From Camelus bactrianus (lineage: Eukaryota; Chordata; Mammalia; Artiodactyla; Camelidae): 64,000 nt of DNA. Made by a program: the position numbers and the translations under genes. The notes beneath the pieces are model-generated. The model saw only the letters and a program-made list of their open reading frames with translations, was not told where the DNA came from and ran no database searches. Shown here piece by piece: positions 1 to 9,974 of this stretch. Position 1 is the stretch's first letter. Every line of letters begins with the position of its first letter. The stretch covers positions 62,193,176 to 62,257,175 of the forward strand of contig NC_133550.1 of the NCBI RefSeq assembly GCF_048773025.1. The letters are read 5' to 3'.

Positions 1-1030
1 GCTTCTCAGGCCAGGGGTGACTTAGCTCTCTGAGTTTGATCAACACCTCACTGTGCAAATCTGATCACTCTTCCTGGAAGGACCCAGCTCATTCTTGTTC
101 TCTGTGGCTCTGGACATTAGGACAGATGGGGGTGAAGGGGACCCCATTCCTGCAGATCCTCTGACCTCCTGCCCAAGGTCTTGTTACCCCTGAGGCCATA
201 CCAGGACCAGTGGGGCAGAAGAGGGTGTGTGCAGGGCCAGGGAGCAGTGTGGTGACAATCTGGGAAAGGTTAACTTAGGAATCATTTGTGTGCAGTCTAG
301 CCTGGAGGTGGCTGTGCTCTAAGACCTCCTCTCTAGGTTTCAACTTTCCTAAGAGCTCTTTGTTTTTTCATCTGTCTGTCTTGGTGACCGTGTGACAAGG
401 TAAGCAGACAGCTTTCAGGATGCACACTTCAAGTCCAGGTCCTCAATCCCTGACCTGAGAGGCCCCATGGGGGCAGCAAGACCCCTTCTCTTGTGCCACC
501 ACCGCCCCCCCCCCCCACCCTTTTTCATGGAACAATGAGGAAGCAGGGGGAGGGAGCCAGGCCAGAGTGCCTGGACAGCTTTCCAGCTCTGCCATTTATT
601 TGCTGTGTGACCTCAAGAGAGTATCTTAGCCTCTCTGTGCTGGGACCTCATCTAAGAAGTCAGGATAATAATCCTCCCTTTTTGATGGTATTGGGGTCTG
701 GGGTAGTGGACGGTGCACAGGATCTGCTCAACACAGGGCTGGAGATGAAAATTTGGAGTGCTGACCTCCAGCCCTCATTTTCCATCTTGTCCAGAGTCTT
801 ATCAGGATATTGAATGACAACTAAATGCCAAGCAGGGGTTGGGTGGACAGGCCTCCAGCCTGCCCTTACCCCAGAGGTGCTGGCCTCTGTCCTGCACTCT
901 TCAGCCAGGGTCTGACCCATCCCCTCTCTCTAGCATCTTTACTTTCTCTTTCCCTTTGCAATAATGTTGGGGCCTGCTGCACAGAGGGGCCCTTCTCCAT
1001 CAGAGACTGAGCTCTGCCAAGAGGGAGGGC
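1..1030. other. Upstream flank of the APOBEC3 Z3 gene
   Basis: I see no coding exon here. The stretch holds a run of C at about 508-518, a MIR relic at about 556-745 and otherwise unassigned mammalian sequence. In other mammals further APOBEC3 domains (Z1, Z2) lie upstream of Z3, but no part of such a domain is visible in this kilobase. Confidence 0.6.
556..745 (+). repeat. MIR SINE relic
   Basis: The stretch reads like the MIR core: a segment resembling the 'tgctgtgtgacctc' box is followed by 'cctctctgtgctgggacctcat' style sequence and a degraded 'gataataat' tail. It is an ancient mammalian repeat, heavily diverged. Confidence 0.6.
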
Positions 1031-1199
1031 CCAAGGGAAGGTGGGGTCTGAGCCTGAGGAAGCAAACCACCCGAGGGCCCTCCCACCCCTGGTGCCAAAG
1101 CAGGAAGGAGGTGGGGCTTCGGCTGAGCCAGCCTGGGAGGTCACTCACAGATAAGGGGCTGTCCTAAAGCAAGGGCCCGGGAGAGGAAATGGAGCCAGA

Positions 1200-1272
1200 G
1201 TGCCCATGACAAAGGGCTGGGCTGAGACAAGCCTTCCCAGGCAAGGAGACTGCACTGGACTCCCAGGATCAG
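1200..1272 (+). other. Candidate noncoding exon 1 of the APOBEC3 Z3 gene (5' end not defined)
   Basis: The only near-perfect splice donor in the expected orientation upstream of the ATG exon is CAG|GTAAGT at 1270-1278. APOBEC3 genes typically have a short untranslated first exon followed by an intron of one to a few kilobases. Nothing in the sequence fixes the transcription start, so the left boundary is arbitrary. Confidence 0.3.
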
Positions 1273-1408
1273 GTAAGTCAAGAGCCCAGCAGGAGGAAAG
1301 AGGTCCAGGCCGAGAGAAGAGAACCACCCTAGGGCCTCCTCGCTCTGATTACTGAGACAGGAAGGGCATCCACCACTCCGACAGCTGTAGGAAGACAGTC
1401 TCAGAAAA

Positions 1409-1418
1409 GGGGCTTTCC
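1409..1418 (+). promoter_or_regulatory. NF-kappaB-like site
   Basis: GGGGCTTTCC fits the consensus GGGRNWYYCC at every position. It lies in the second copy of the tandem duplication upstream of the APOBEC3 Z3 gene. A ten-base match can arise by chance; the position makes it worth noting. Confidence 0.35.
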
Positions 1419-1550
1419 CAAGGCCAAGGGCAGCCTTGTGAGAGAGAGGTGGAGCCAGAGAGCCCACGTCCAGGACAAGTTGGGACAAGCCTGCCAGGGA
1501 GGCTGGGGCTAGGCTGCAGGGACCAGGTACCACTGCCTGCTCACCTCTCG

Positions 1551-2220
1551 GCCTTGGGCTCTGCTTCCTGCCTCTTGCCTCCATCTGCCCTGCTCCCAGC
1601 CCTGGGTTCTCTCCTCTCGGACTCCTTCCCTGCAGGGCCTTCTCTCACCTCAGGCCCCCCAGCCCTGCCTCTGCCACAGCCTGTCTCTGTGTGCCTGGCC
1701 ATCTCTCTGTGTCCCTGGCCATATTCCATAGGCACAGCCACCAGGGCTTCCTAAAGCTCTTTGTTCACCCTCAATCCCAGACTTGAGGTTCAAGGATGAT
1801 TGAAACAATTTTTGGAGTCAGCTATAAAAGCATGTTTATAAATTTTATTTTAAAGGCACCATTTTGCAAAGAATTTCTCATTTCTGCTCTGTGGAGGGAA
1901 AACTCTCCAAGACAAGAAGGTAACTCATTTTCCCTGAAGACAATACCAAGTTTGAAAAATTAAATTGGTCTTTAAATACTTCTTACAAGTTGTTTCTATT
2001 ACATCTATGATTTTAGCTATTCAAGGTCAAGGTTCAACACTTGTGCCATGAAGATAAGTCCTCTTGTCTAAAATTTGAAATTTTTTAGCCTTGAGTGTCT
2101 GGGTTTCCCCAGAACTGGGCAGTTTCCCAGAACGTGGGAACTTCAGGGCTAAAATTCAGAAGATTCCAGGCAAATGGATCAGTGATTGTCTAAAGTGTGC
2201 GGTGAATGGGGTTTCCCTCC
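1551..2220. other. Unassigned intergenic or intron 1 sequence
   Basis: Pyrimidine-rich up to about 1,750, then AT-rich. I recognise no exon, repeat family or RNA gene here. Confidence 0.5.
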
Positions 2221-2221
2221 T

Positions 2222-2305
2222 TTTTTAAAAAAAAAAAATATTTATTGTAGATTTTCTTCTTCTTTTCTTTCTATTTTTTTAAATTGAAGTATAGTTGATT
2301 TCCCT
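2222..2305 (-). mobile_element. Short L1 3' end stub
   Basis: Read on the - strand, the sequence at 2,280-2,305 resembles the last 25-30 bases of the L1 elements at 7.6 and 39.0 kb ('tatacttcaattt') followed by an A-rich tail, seen here as T-rich on the + strand. It looks like a very severely 5'-truncated L1 insertion. Confidence 0.4.
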
Positions 2306-3590
2306 TCTAATCCTTACCCTGAGGGTGGCCAGTTGCCCTAATGGGGAATATGAACTTCAGGTGAGGTCACTGGATCATCAGCCACGGTCCAGAGATGGTC
2401 TCTTCAGCAATTGTTATCCAAGTCCACCTAACGGTTTACTAATTAACACAAGGGATGTTAGAGATAGGTTTCCATTGACGAAATTAGTGGCTTTGTTAAT
2501 TAGCGTAACAGATATCAGAAATGGTTTTCCGTTGGTGGAATTGGTGGTGTTTCGGTGAGTTGCCTGGAAATATGGCAAGGTTTTTCTGGCCTTGCAGGAA
2601 CAGAGTGTTGTGCCTTGTGGTCTGTGCCCTGAGGGCACCCTTGGCTTGATTCCTGTGTCCAGACACAAGTTCCAAGGACCTGAGGTCACTTGAGCCTGAT
2701 TTGATGGTCAGCCAAGTCACATTACCTTGGGTGGAGTGTCCAGGACAATGGGATGGGGCCATTGAGCCTCCTGAGGTCGTTCAGGCTGGTGTCCGCTTGG
2801 TTATGAATGCCCAAGTACAGTGGAGCTCCGGCCAGAGCATGCCTTCATGCGCCTCTTGTGGGCATGGCAGGAACACTTCTGGTTATATCCACCTACTTCT
2901 AATGCAGAGCCAACAGCATTTATCCAAAAGAACCTGCTGGTTCTGCATTCCCACCTGGGTCGGGCCACTTTGCAATATAATGTTAAGTGAAAGAACAGCA
3001 AGATACAAAATAGAATATTTCACAGGGTATAATCACAATTAGGAGAAAAAAGTTGCGTGAGCCCTTCAGCGAGAAGTCTCTGTCACCACACTCTCTTGGT
3101 GAGAACAGTTTTTCCTCTTCACACTCCTCTGTGCTCTTTGTGCAGACAAAATTGTGATACACACGCCTCAGCTAAGAGCACAGTGCTAAAGGAAGCACCA
3201 GCTTGCATCCCCTGACTCCCCAAAGAGAAGGGTTAAGCTGTTAGACACAGGGTTGAGGTGCCTGTGGGTCCTGAACAAGGGTCTGGGGCTCAGGACAAAG
3301 ATGTCAGAGCTGGAGATGACAGGCAGTGTCCAGTTCTTAGCCCAGGGGTCCTGCCTGCAGTGGCTGTGGGGGAGCTCTGCCAGGCTGGAGATGGGACACT
3401 GTGTGAGGTGGGAGAGCTCACTCTCTTCCTCTCCCTCCTGAGTTCTCCTGGCCAACAGAGAAGGAAGAGACCCTTCCTAACCTCCACTTAGGGGCCCAAG
3501 TGAACCCAAGGAATTGGGTTCAGAACATGACAGAGCCTGGGTGATGCCAGAGAACGCTCTCTGCAGCCATGATTTTCTCTTGTTGCACAG
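2306..3590. other. Probable intron 1 of the APOBEC3 Z3 gene
   Basis: This stretch holds a 57-bp diverged tandem repeat (2,439-2,552) and possible L1-derived sequence around 2,960-3,040. The rest is unassigned. The polypyrimidine tract and AG acceptor for the first coding exon close it at 3,590. Confidence 0.45.
2439..2552 (+). repeat. Two-copy 57-bp tandem repeat
   Basis: Units 2,439-2,495 and 2,496-2,552 align along their length. Shared blocks are TAATTA near the start, a TTTCC or TTTTCC block in the middle and AATT(A/G)GTGG at the end. Divergence is considerable, so the duplication is old. Confidence 0.5.
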
Positions 3591-3597
3591 GAACACA

Positions 3598-3747
3598 ATG
3601 AGCCTGCTAAAGGAAGATATATTCAACAAACAGTTCGGCAACCAGCCCCGGGTCACGGCGCCCTACTACCGGAGGAAGACTTACTTGTGCTACCAGCTGA
3701 AGGGGCCCAATGGCTCCATACTTGCCCAAGGCTGCGTCCGAAACAAG
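3598..3747 (+). CDS. APOBEC3H: APOBEC3H coding exon 2
   Basis: Fifty codons, starting MSLLKEDIF and ending RNK. The exon itself begins at 3591 after 'ttgcacag'. The donor AAG|GTGCCA is weak because positions +4 to +6 depart from consensus. This part gives the N-terminal helix and first beta strands. Phase 0 at its end. Confidence 0.9.
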
Positions 3748-5538
3748 GTGCCAAGTGTGTTCTCTGGGCATAGGGCAGGCGGGGCAAACCCTGGCCGTGC
3801 AGGGAAAATCCTGAGGCTTAGCAGGGTCTGAGTTAGCCCAGCTTCTCTGGAACCCTCCAGACTTGTTCCCATCCCTGGACCGACACAGAAGCCCTTCCCT
3901 CCAGCAGAGCGCTCTTCCTGCCCCTCTTGGAGAAGTTAATGTTCCCTCATCCTCCAGGTCTCAGCTCCTTCACCACTTCCAGGAAGCCAAGCACTCTTCC
4001 AAGGGCTGAGCGCTTAACCTCACCGACAAGATCTCCATCACATTTCTGCCTTTCTGTCTATCTTCCTCCCTGTCCCCTCCTTCCACCCTCCCTCCCTTGG
4101 TACCCTCAGGTTCAAACATCTCCAGACAGCCTCCTGCGTGTGTCCAAAAGCCAGGTCCCAGAGCATTCTGAGACTGGGCTGTGGGAGTGTCTGTTCTACA
4201 GCCTGTCTCCCTCTCTGGCCACTGGCACCCTGATCCGATTCCAATTAAGCTATGGATGAGTGAGACAGTGAAGGAGTGAATAATGAGGGAAGGAAGGAGG
4301 TTTTCTCCTTGTCATAGGCAAGTTCACATACTCGGAAGTTCACAGGATAGAGCCTCTCATCCCCAGCTTCACCCTTGGTATGTGACCTCTGGCCTCTGCC
4401 TTCTAAACCAACCCTTCCTTCTCTCTGTCTGGGACTCTCTCCAGAAACAGCGACATGCAGAAATTCGCTTTATTGACAAGATCAACTTTATGAATCTCAA
4501 CCCAAACCAGAGCTACGAAATCATCTGCTATGTTACGTGGAGCCCTTGCCCCACCTGTGCCGAGAAACTGGTTGATTTAATCAACGATCAAGTCCACCTG
4601 AAACTGCAGATCTTCGCCTCCCGCCTGTACTTCCACTGGGTCAGGAAGTATCAGATAGGGCTGCAGTATCTGTGGGCTTCTCAGGTCACAGTGGCTGTCA
4701 TGAACCGCCAAGGTAGGTAGAGAGACAGAGCTGTCAGTGGATGGGAGGGGCTGCATTTCTGAGAGAGAAAGCCACTGAGTGGGAGTTGGGGTAAGGGGGT
4801 GCTGGACAGGAAGGATGGTGGCCCAGCTGAGACCCAAAGTGTGATACCACCTGAAATGAAAATTCCAAGGACAGACTAATTCCAGGGAGAAGAAGAGAGG
4901 GAAGAGGAAAGAAACAGGGGACCCTGGCCCTGTGGGGTACAGGCTTGCTGCCCCGTGCCCTTGTGGCCTGACTCAGTTTCCTTCTCTCACCTCAGAGTTT
5001 AAAGACTGCTGGGAAAAGTTTGTGGACAACCAGGGGAAGGATTTCCAGGGCTGGTATAAGCTGGAGGAATACAACAGAAGCATCAGCCGACGGCTCAACA
5101 GGATCCTGATGGTGAGAAGCTGTTCTCAGCGCAGGCCCCCGCCTCTCTCTCCCTGCCCTTCTGTCCATCACCCTTCTCCTTGCTCTCTCCCCACTGTCCC
5201 CTACTCCTTTCTCTTGTCTCATGACAACCTCTTTTGCTCCCCTCTCCCAGGGGCTCCCAGTTTCTTCCTTGTCTCTCTCTTCATAGACTCTTGCTGGCTT
5301 TCTGTTTCTCTCAAGGCCTCCCGACCCACCTTGACCCAGTTCTTTTCTTGTCCCAGCATTTTGAGCATTACCTCTTACCTCTCCCCACTTTTTCCCTGCA
5401 CAGTTTCCTGCCAATCGAAGCTTTCTCATCTCTCTCCTTCTCTCTCAGCAGCCCTTGAAGCAGAATAATTTAGAGGATTCCTTCAGAGATTTGAGACTTG
5501 GATCCCCATCACCTTCGTCAAGAAGCTACTCAAGATGA
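3598..5538 (+). CDS. APOBEC3H: APOBEC3 Z3-type DNA cytidine deaminase, APOBEC3H orthologue (4 coding exons)
   Basis: This enzyme deaminates cytosine to uracil in single-stranded DNA and restricts retroviruses and retroelements. Coding exons are 3598-3747, 4445-4712, 4996-5111 and 5449-5538. They join in phases 0, 1 and 0 into 207 residues, slightly longer than the 183-200 of human APOBEC3H forms. One zinc domain is present: HAE at residues 54-56 (H54 zinc ligand, E56 proton shuttle) and TWSPCPTCA with C85 and C88, the Z3-type signature and the same numbering as human APOBEC3H. The ATG at 3598 has A at -3 and lies 7 bases after an AG acceptor. Two AATAAA signals follow at 5699 and 5906. The gene runs tail to tail with CBX7, as at the end of the APOBEC3 cluster in other mammals. 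I see no disabling change. Exon 2 has a weak donor (GTGCCA) and exon 5 a NAGNAG acceptor, so splice variants are likely. Confidence 0.93.
4445..4712 (+). CDS. APOBEC3H: APOBEC3H coding exon 3 (catalytic)
   Basis: Acceptor 'ctctctccag' at 4444, donor CAAG|GTAGGT at 4712. It encodes residues 51-139 plus one base, with the whole zinc centre: H54, E56, C85 and C88. The segment FASRLYFHW, close to the human ASRLYYHW, follows the zinc centre. Confidence 0.93.
4996..5111 (+). CDS. APOBEC3H: APOBEC3H coding exon 4
   Basis: Acceptor 'ctcacctcag' at 4995, donor GATG|GTGAGA at 5111. It encodes residues 140-178, EFKDCWEKFVDN through NRILM, which form the last helices. The EF.DCWE.FVD block is shared by APOBEC3 Z3 domains. 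Confidence 0.92.
5449..5538 (+). CDS. APOBEC3H: APOBEC3H coding exon 5 and stop
   Basis: It encodes a 29-residue serine- and arginine-rich tail ending SRSYSR, then TGA at 5536-5538. The acceptor is a tandem CAGCAG (5446-5451). Use of the second AG would drop one glutamine. Tails at this place vary between species, so the exact end rests on the reading frame rather than on conservation. Confidence 0.75.
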   Translation, partial: QPLKQNNLEDSFRDLRLGSPSPSSRSYSR

Positions 5539-5722
5539 CTATTCTTGGGGCATCTTAGTGCTTCAGAAACTGCTGACTCTTAGGGGCAACTGGCAACTTC
5601 TACTGGCATACCTGGCCCTCAGCCAAGTCAGAACCGTCTTTCCTCTTGCATTCTTCTGTTTCCTTTTCGACTTACGTAAATATTTTTATAGTTGAAAAAA
5701 TAAAAATAATTCGAAAGCTTGG
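5539..5722 (+). other. APOBEC3H: APOBEC3H 3' UTR
   Basis: Sequence between the stop codon and the first polyadenylation signal. The 3' end near 5,720 is inferred from the AATAAA at 5699-5704. Confidence 0.6.
5699..5704 (+). promoter_or_regulatory. Polyadenylation signal AATAAA of APOBEC3H
   Basis: The first AATAAA after the stop codon, 161 bases downstream. A second AATAAA at 5906-5911 could give a longer 3' UTR. Confidence 0.55.
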
Positions 5723-6390
5723 GTTACTTTCTAAAAGAGGAATCAGGTCTTTCCTTCATAAAAAGAAAAAAATGAGTATAAAGAAGCTTTATACTACAGC
5801 ACCAAGAAAAGATTTACTTGAGAACTCCCAGTATGGTATAGAATAGTTAGATCATTTTGTGGTTCAAGTAGTCTCTGTTCCTTCTCAGTATCTAGTATTT
5901 GTCTAAATAAATGAGGTAAAACTTTATTGAGTGGAGTTGACCATAGTAATGGGAAAAAATATGCTTGGAAGTGTGTTTTTCAGTGTTCTTGGTTGCAGCA
6001 ACAGGCTCCAACTCTGGCTAATTAAAACAGAAAAAAAAAGACTTAATAGAAAGATGTTGAGTGGCTCCCTGAATTGCTAGGAAAGATAAAGGACTAGATC
6101 TGAAGCTTCAAAGCCAGGAAGGATATGCTGCTAGTTGGTCTAGTCATGACAGGATTGCTGGTGGTGGAATACTCCATCCACACCAACCACACCTGGAAGC
6201 TGGATGCTGACACAGAACCCCTGCTCTGGCTGCCTCCACTGCCAACAACCCCACCAGAATGGAGGAAAAGGAGGGAGGAAACAGTTACAATAAATAATGA
6301 ACACAGCATAAGATGAAAAGAGTAAAGTCAAGTGTATCACACTAAATGTGAACAAAATTAATTCTTCCATGCTGCTTACAAAAAACACTC
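5723..6390. other. Start of the APOBEC3H-CBX7 intergenic fossil belt
   Basis: AT-rich. The part at about 5,990-6,270 resembles an ancient interspersed mammalian repeat whose family I cannot name with confidence. No exon is visible. Confidence 0.45.
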
Positions 6391-7600
6391 TTTAAATAAT
6401 AGAGATCGAATCTCCTAGAAAAGAACATGGGCAAAATATTCTCTGACATAACTCAGAGCAATGTTTTCCTAGGTCAGTCTCCCAAGGCAATAGAAATAAA
6501 AGCAAAAACAAATGGGACCTCATTAAACTTATAAGCTTTTGCACAGCAAAGGAAACCATAAACAAAATGAAAAGATAACCTATGGAATGGGAGAAAATAT
6601 TTGCAAATGGTGTGACTGACAAATAGTTAACTTCCAGAATATACAAACAGCTCATACAACTCAATAATAAAAACCAAACAACCCAGTCAAAAAATGGGCA
6701 GAAGACCTAAATAGACATTTCTCCAAAGAAGACCTACAGATGGCCAACAGGCACATGAAAAGATCCTCAATATTACTAATTATCAGAGAAATGCAAATCA
6801 AAACTACACCAGTCAGAATGGCCATCATTGAAAGTCCACAAATGATAAATGATGGAGAGCATGTGGAGAAAAGGGAACTCTCCTACACTGTTGGTGGGAA
6901 TGTAGTCTGGTGCATCCACTATGGAAAACAGTATGGAGATTACTTAAAAAACTAAAAATAGACTTAAAATATCATCCAGCAATCCCATTCCTGGTATGTA
7001 TATCCAGAGAGAAAACTCTAATTCAAAAAGACATACACACTGCAATGTTCATAGCAGCATTATTTAAAATAGCCAAGACATGGAAGCAACCTAAATGTCC
7101 ATCATCAGATGATTGAATAAAGAAGATGTGGTATATATACAATGGAATATAACTCAGCCATAAAAAAGAATGAAATAATGCCATTTGCAGCAACATGGAT
7201 GGACCTAGAGATTATCATACTAAGTAAAGGGAGTCAGACAAAGAAAGACAAATATCATATGATATCACTTATATGTGGAATCTTAAAAAAAATGACACAA
7301 ATGAACTTAGTTACAAAACAGAAAGAGACTCACAGACATAGAAAACAAAATTATGGTTACCAAAGGGGAAAGGAGCAGAGGAGGGATAAATTAGGAATTT
7401 GGGATTTGCAGATACTAACCACTATATATAAAATATATAAACAACAAGGACCTACTGTATAGCACATAGAAATATATTCAATAACTTATAATAACCTATA
7501 ATGAAAAAGATATGAAAAATTATATATATATATATAACTGAATCACTATGCTATACACCTGAAACTAACTCAACATTGCAAATCAAGAAAAATTAAATAA
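6390..7600 (+). mobile_element. 5'-truncated L1, ORF2 3' part and 3' UTR
   Basis: The text from 6,540 is the standard L1 ORF2 end: 'gggagaaaatatttgcaaa', 'aaatgggcagaagacctaaa', 'caacatggatggacctagag'. It ends in the family-specific 3' terminus 'caccctgaaactaac'-like block at 7,556-7,600, which also ends the L1 at 37.9-39.1 kb, so both belong to one subfamily. A (TA)n run lies at about 7,521-7,537. Broken by truncation and scattered substitutions. Confidence 0.85.
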
Positions 7601-7604
7601 TAGA

Positions 7605-7835
7605 AATTGAAACTGATGGGATGAACAAAGAGATACCAGGCAAATTATTTTGTAAAAAAAAGCAAGAGTGGCAATATTACACAAAGTGGAGTTAAAGGCA
7701 TCAGACAGGTTAAAGAGGGACTAAATATGATAACATAAAGGAACAATTAAAGAATAAAATGTAACAATCATAAACTTGTATGTACCAAACAACATAGCAG
7801 CCATCTACATAAAGGAAAAATGATTGTAAACCCTA
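7605..7835 (+). mobile_element. L1 ORF2 internal fragment
   Basis: Blocks such as 'caatattacacaaagtgga' and 'acaatcataaacttgtatgt' match the endonuclease to linker part of old L1 ORF2. Short and diverged. Confidence 0.55.
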
Positions 7836-7839
7836 AGTT

Positions 7840-8199
7840 TGGTTGTAGCAGCAATGTCTCTAGCCCAGGAGATGAATCACAATTGGCCCAAGTCTGTCAT
7901 GTGACCCTCTTCCCCTTTTCCAGAAGCTTTTTTAGCCTCTGTTAAAGCTAGAAGTGGCTGTGCGGCCCAGTTACAACCAATCAAACATAAGAAAATGTCT
8001 GCTAAGAGAGTTTTCTAATTTTGTTTCAAAAGACATTTCAGGCAAGTAGGGTTTGTTTTTCCTGCCCACGAGTGGGATAGAACATGAGATGTTGGGAACT
8101 CTTGACAGTTTCCATGCAACCATAAAATGAAGAGCATGGGAACAAAAAGCCAAAATGTTGAGGATGATGAAGCAAAAAACTGGAAAAAGCATGAGTTCT
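7840..8199 (+). repeat. Ancient interspersed repeat, family not assigned
   Basis: The stretch has the look of a widely dispersed mammalian repeat ('tagcccaggagatgaatcac', 'cagttacaaccaatcaaac'), but I cannot name it safely. No coding capacity. Confidence 0.35.
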
Positions 8200-9060
8200 T
8201 GTGGGTTTTGTCCAGCGAAAGTCCCACCACGGAAGAACAAAATTACTCAAGACTTTATTAAGTCAAGAGAGTGAGAAGGAGCCAGAGACCAACTCCTCGA
8301 CCTCTTTCAGGACTCGTATTTATTGAGAATAAGCAAACAAAGGATCAGAGTAAATACATCTTAGGCATGTGAAAAGGGAGCTACAAGCATAGCAGAACGT
8401 ATAAAGTTTAGCAAGTATGTAAATAGGCAAGAGTCATAAATTCTTCCAAAGAGGCACGAATGGTTGTTTTAAGCCCTAAGCAATCACAAGAGAGGTTGCG
8501 ATGTTCCTGTTCCAGGGACTAGATAAAAACAATCAATACTGAGGAACAGACCACCACAAAGTTTCTTCACAATGATCAGAGATAATCTAAGCAAGCAAAG
8601 CAGCCCAGTTTTTCTGAGCTAAGGGCTAAGTCACAGTGTTCTGTGAGCGTCAGCAGCTCTACTCTATCCACCTACGCCTTAGATAAGTGAAGCGTGTCCT
8701 GCTGGTTAGAGCAAGGGACAATGCATGAGTTTTCCATTTGCAGAAGCAGCCCTCAACCTATGACCTCAAGCTATGCCAACAGGCAAAGCATGTCTCTGCT
8801 TTTTACGGCTAGGAGACGGATTGTAGCAGTGTTCTGCTAGTGAAGCGGCTTTAAAGCAACTAAACTTATTTAATTATCAGGGTAGTATTTTGGTCTGTTA
8901 ATCAAGGCTTGCATTCTTACATGATTTTCACAAAGCGACATATGAAACTGATTCAATTAACAGAGTGATATATTTAATAGTATTAGAGGTTTGTGCTTTT
9001 ATAAAGACCACAGAATAATATGTGAAACTTACTCAATTAAACATATCACAGTTTGTTAAC
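8200..9060 (-). mobile_element. Solitary retroviral LTR fossil, class II (ERVK-like) suspected
   Basis: Read on the - strand the stretch begins TGTG and ends CACA. It carries two AATAAA-type signals in its last third (near 8,320 and 8,258), followed by a U5-like segment, as in LTRs. No internal retroviral genes adjoin it, so it looks like a solo LTR. Ends are approximate and no clear target duplication was found. Not a functional provirus. Confidence 0.5.
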
Positions 9061-9179
9061 CCAAGTTTGTACTCCCAGAAGTTCCTGATGTCATTGTTAA
9101 TATCCGCTCTAGAAACAGTAACTACTCTAGAAATATTTACCTCTAGTATCCCTGTTAAATAAAATAATAAATGTCTGCA

Positions 9180-9965
9180 TTATTCAAGTCTACTGGTCAG
9201 GTATTTTGTTATTAAAGATATTTGTAGCAAAATATGCCCTTACTTATGTAACTTTAAACCCAAATCTAGAGAACATAGCAAAAGCTATACTGAGAAAAAA
9301 ATTGATAGGCTAAATGTTTTTATTACAAAAAAAAGAGATAAATACAGAAATTTACTACTCATTTTAAGACATTAGAAAAAGCAATGAAAAGCCAAAACCA
9401 GGAAGTTAATAAAAACCAAAGCTGAAATTAAATAGAAAATTGTAATTGATAGGTCAAATAAATACAAAAATATGTTCCTTGAAAAGACCAATAAAGTAGA
9501 TACATCCAGAAAGAATCTGACAGAAGACAAAGGCAGCAAAAATATACAAGATAAGGTATGAGAAAGGAACAATAACCCTGATACAGGGAAGACTAGAAGG
9601 ATTATAAGAGAACATTACATGCAAATTTATGGAAACAAATTTGAAAACCTTGAGGAAATGAACAATTCCCTAGCAAAATATAAATTAACAGAAGTCACCT
9701 AAGAAGAAGTAGACTTGAGGGATCTATTATCATGGAGAGGATTGGAAAGATAAAGATCCACCACCTGAAAAAGAAAAAAGAAAGAAAGAAATGCACTAGG
9801 ACCAAATGTATTCACAAAACTTTCTATCAAACCTTTAAAAAGTATATAATTTCAGTGTTAATCAAAGATTACAAGTTACATAAATTTCTCCCAACTCACA
9901 TTGTGAATAAACATAGTTATAGATCAGGAAATAGATCAATAGAATTCATTACACAACAGATTAAA
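9180..9965 (+). mobile_element. Old L1 ORF2 fragment
   Basis: Recognisable blocks include 'aagctgaaattaaatagaaa', 'gaaaagaccaataaagtaga' and 'acatgcaaatttatgga', the linker-to-reverse-transcriptase part of ORF2. Strongly diverged with many breaks. Confidence 0.65.
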
Positions 9966-9974
9966 GAAGACAAA

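Larger units (their letters stand above)
1057..1550 (+). repeat. Diverged tandem duplication upstream of APOBEC3 Z3
   Basis: Two copies of a roughly 258-bp unit lie head to tail. Matching blocks are 'aaccacccgagggcc' at 1065 against 'aaccaccctagggcc' at 1322, 'ggagccagag' at 1191 and at 1451, and 'gacaagcc' at about 1226 and 1484. The first copy ends in an ideal splice donor (CAG|GTAAGT, intron starting at 1273); the second has a weaker CAG|GTACCA at about 1525. The second copy carries GGGGCTTTCC (1409-1418), which fits the NF-kappaB consensus; the matching place in copy one is degraded. The position, 2.3 kb before the first coding exon, suits a noncoding APOBEC3 first exon and promoter, but that is inference. 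Confidence 0.6.

Noticed and set aside
3514-3597. An in-frame upstream ATG giving a longer APOBEC3H N-terminus
   Set aside because: A polypyrimidine tract and AG acceptor at 3,589-3,590 separate it from the exon. The ATG at 3,598 matches the N-terminal length of other Z3 proteins.
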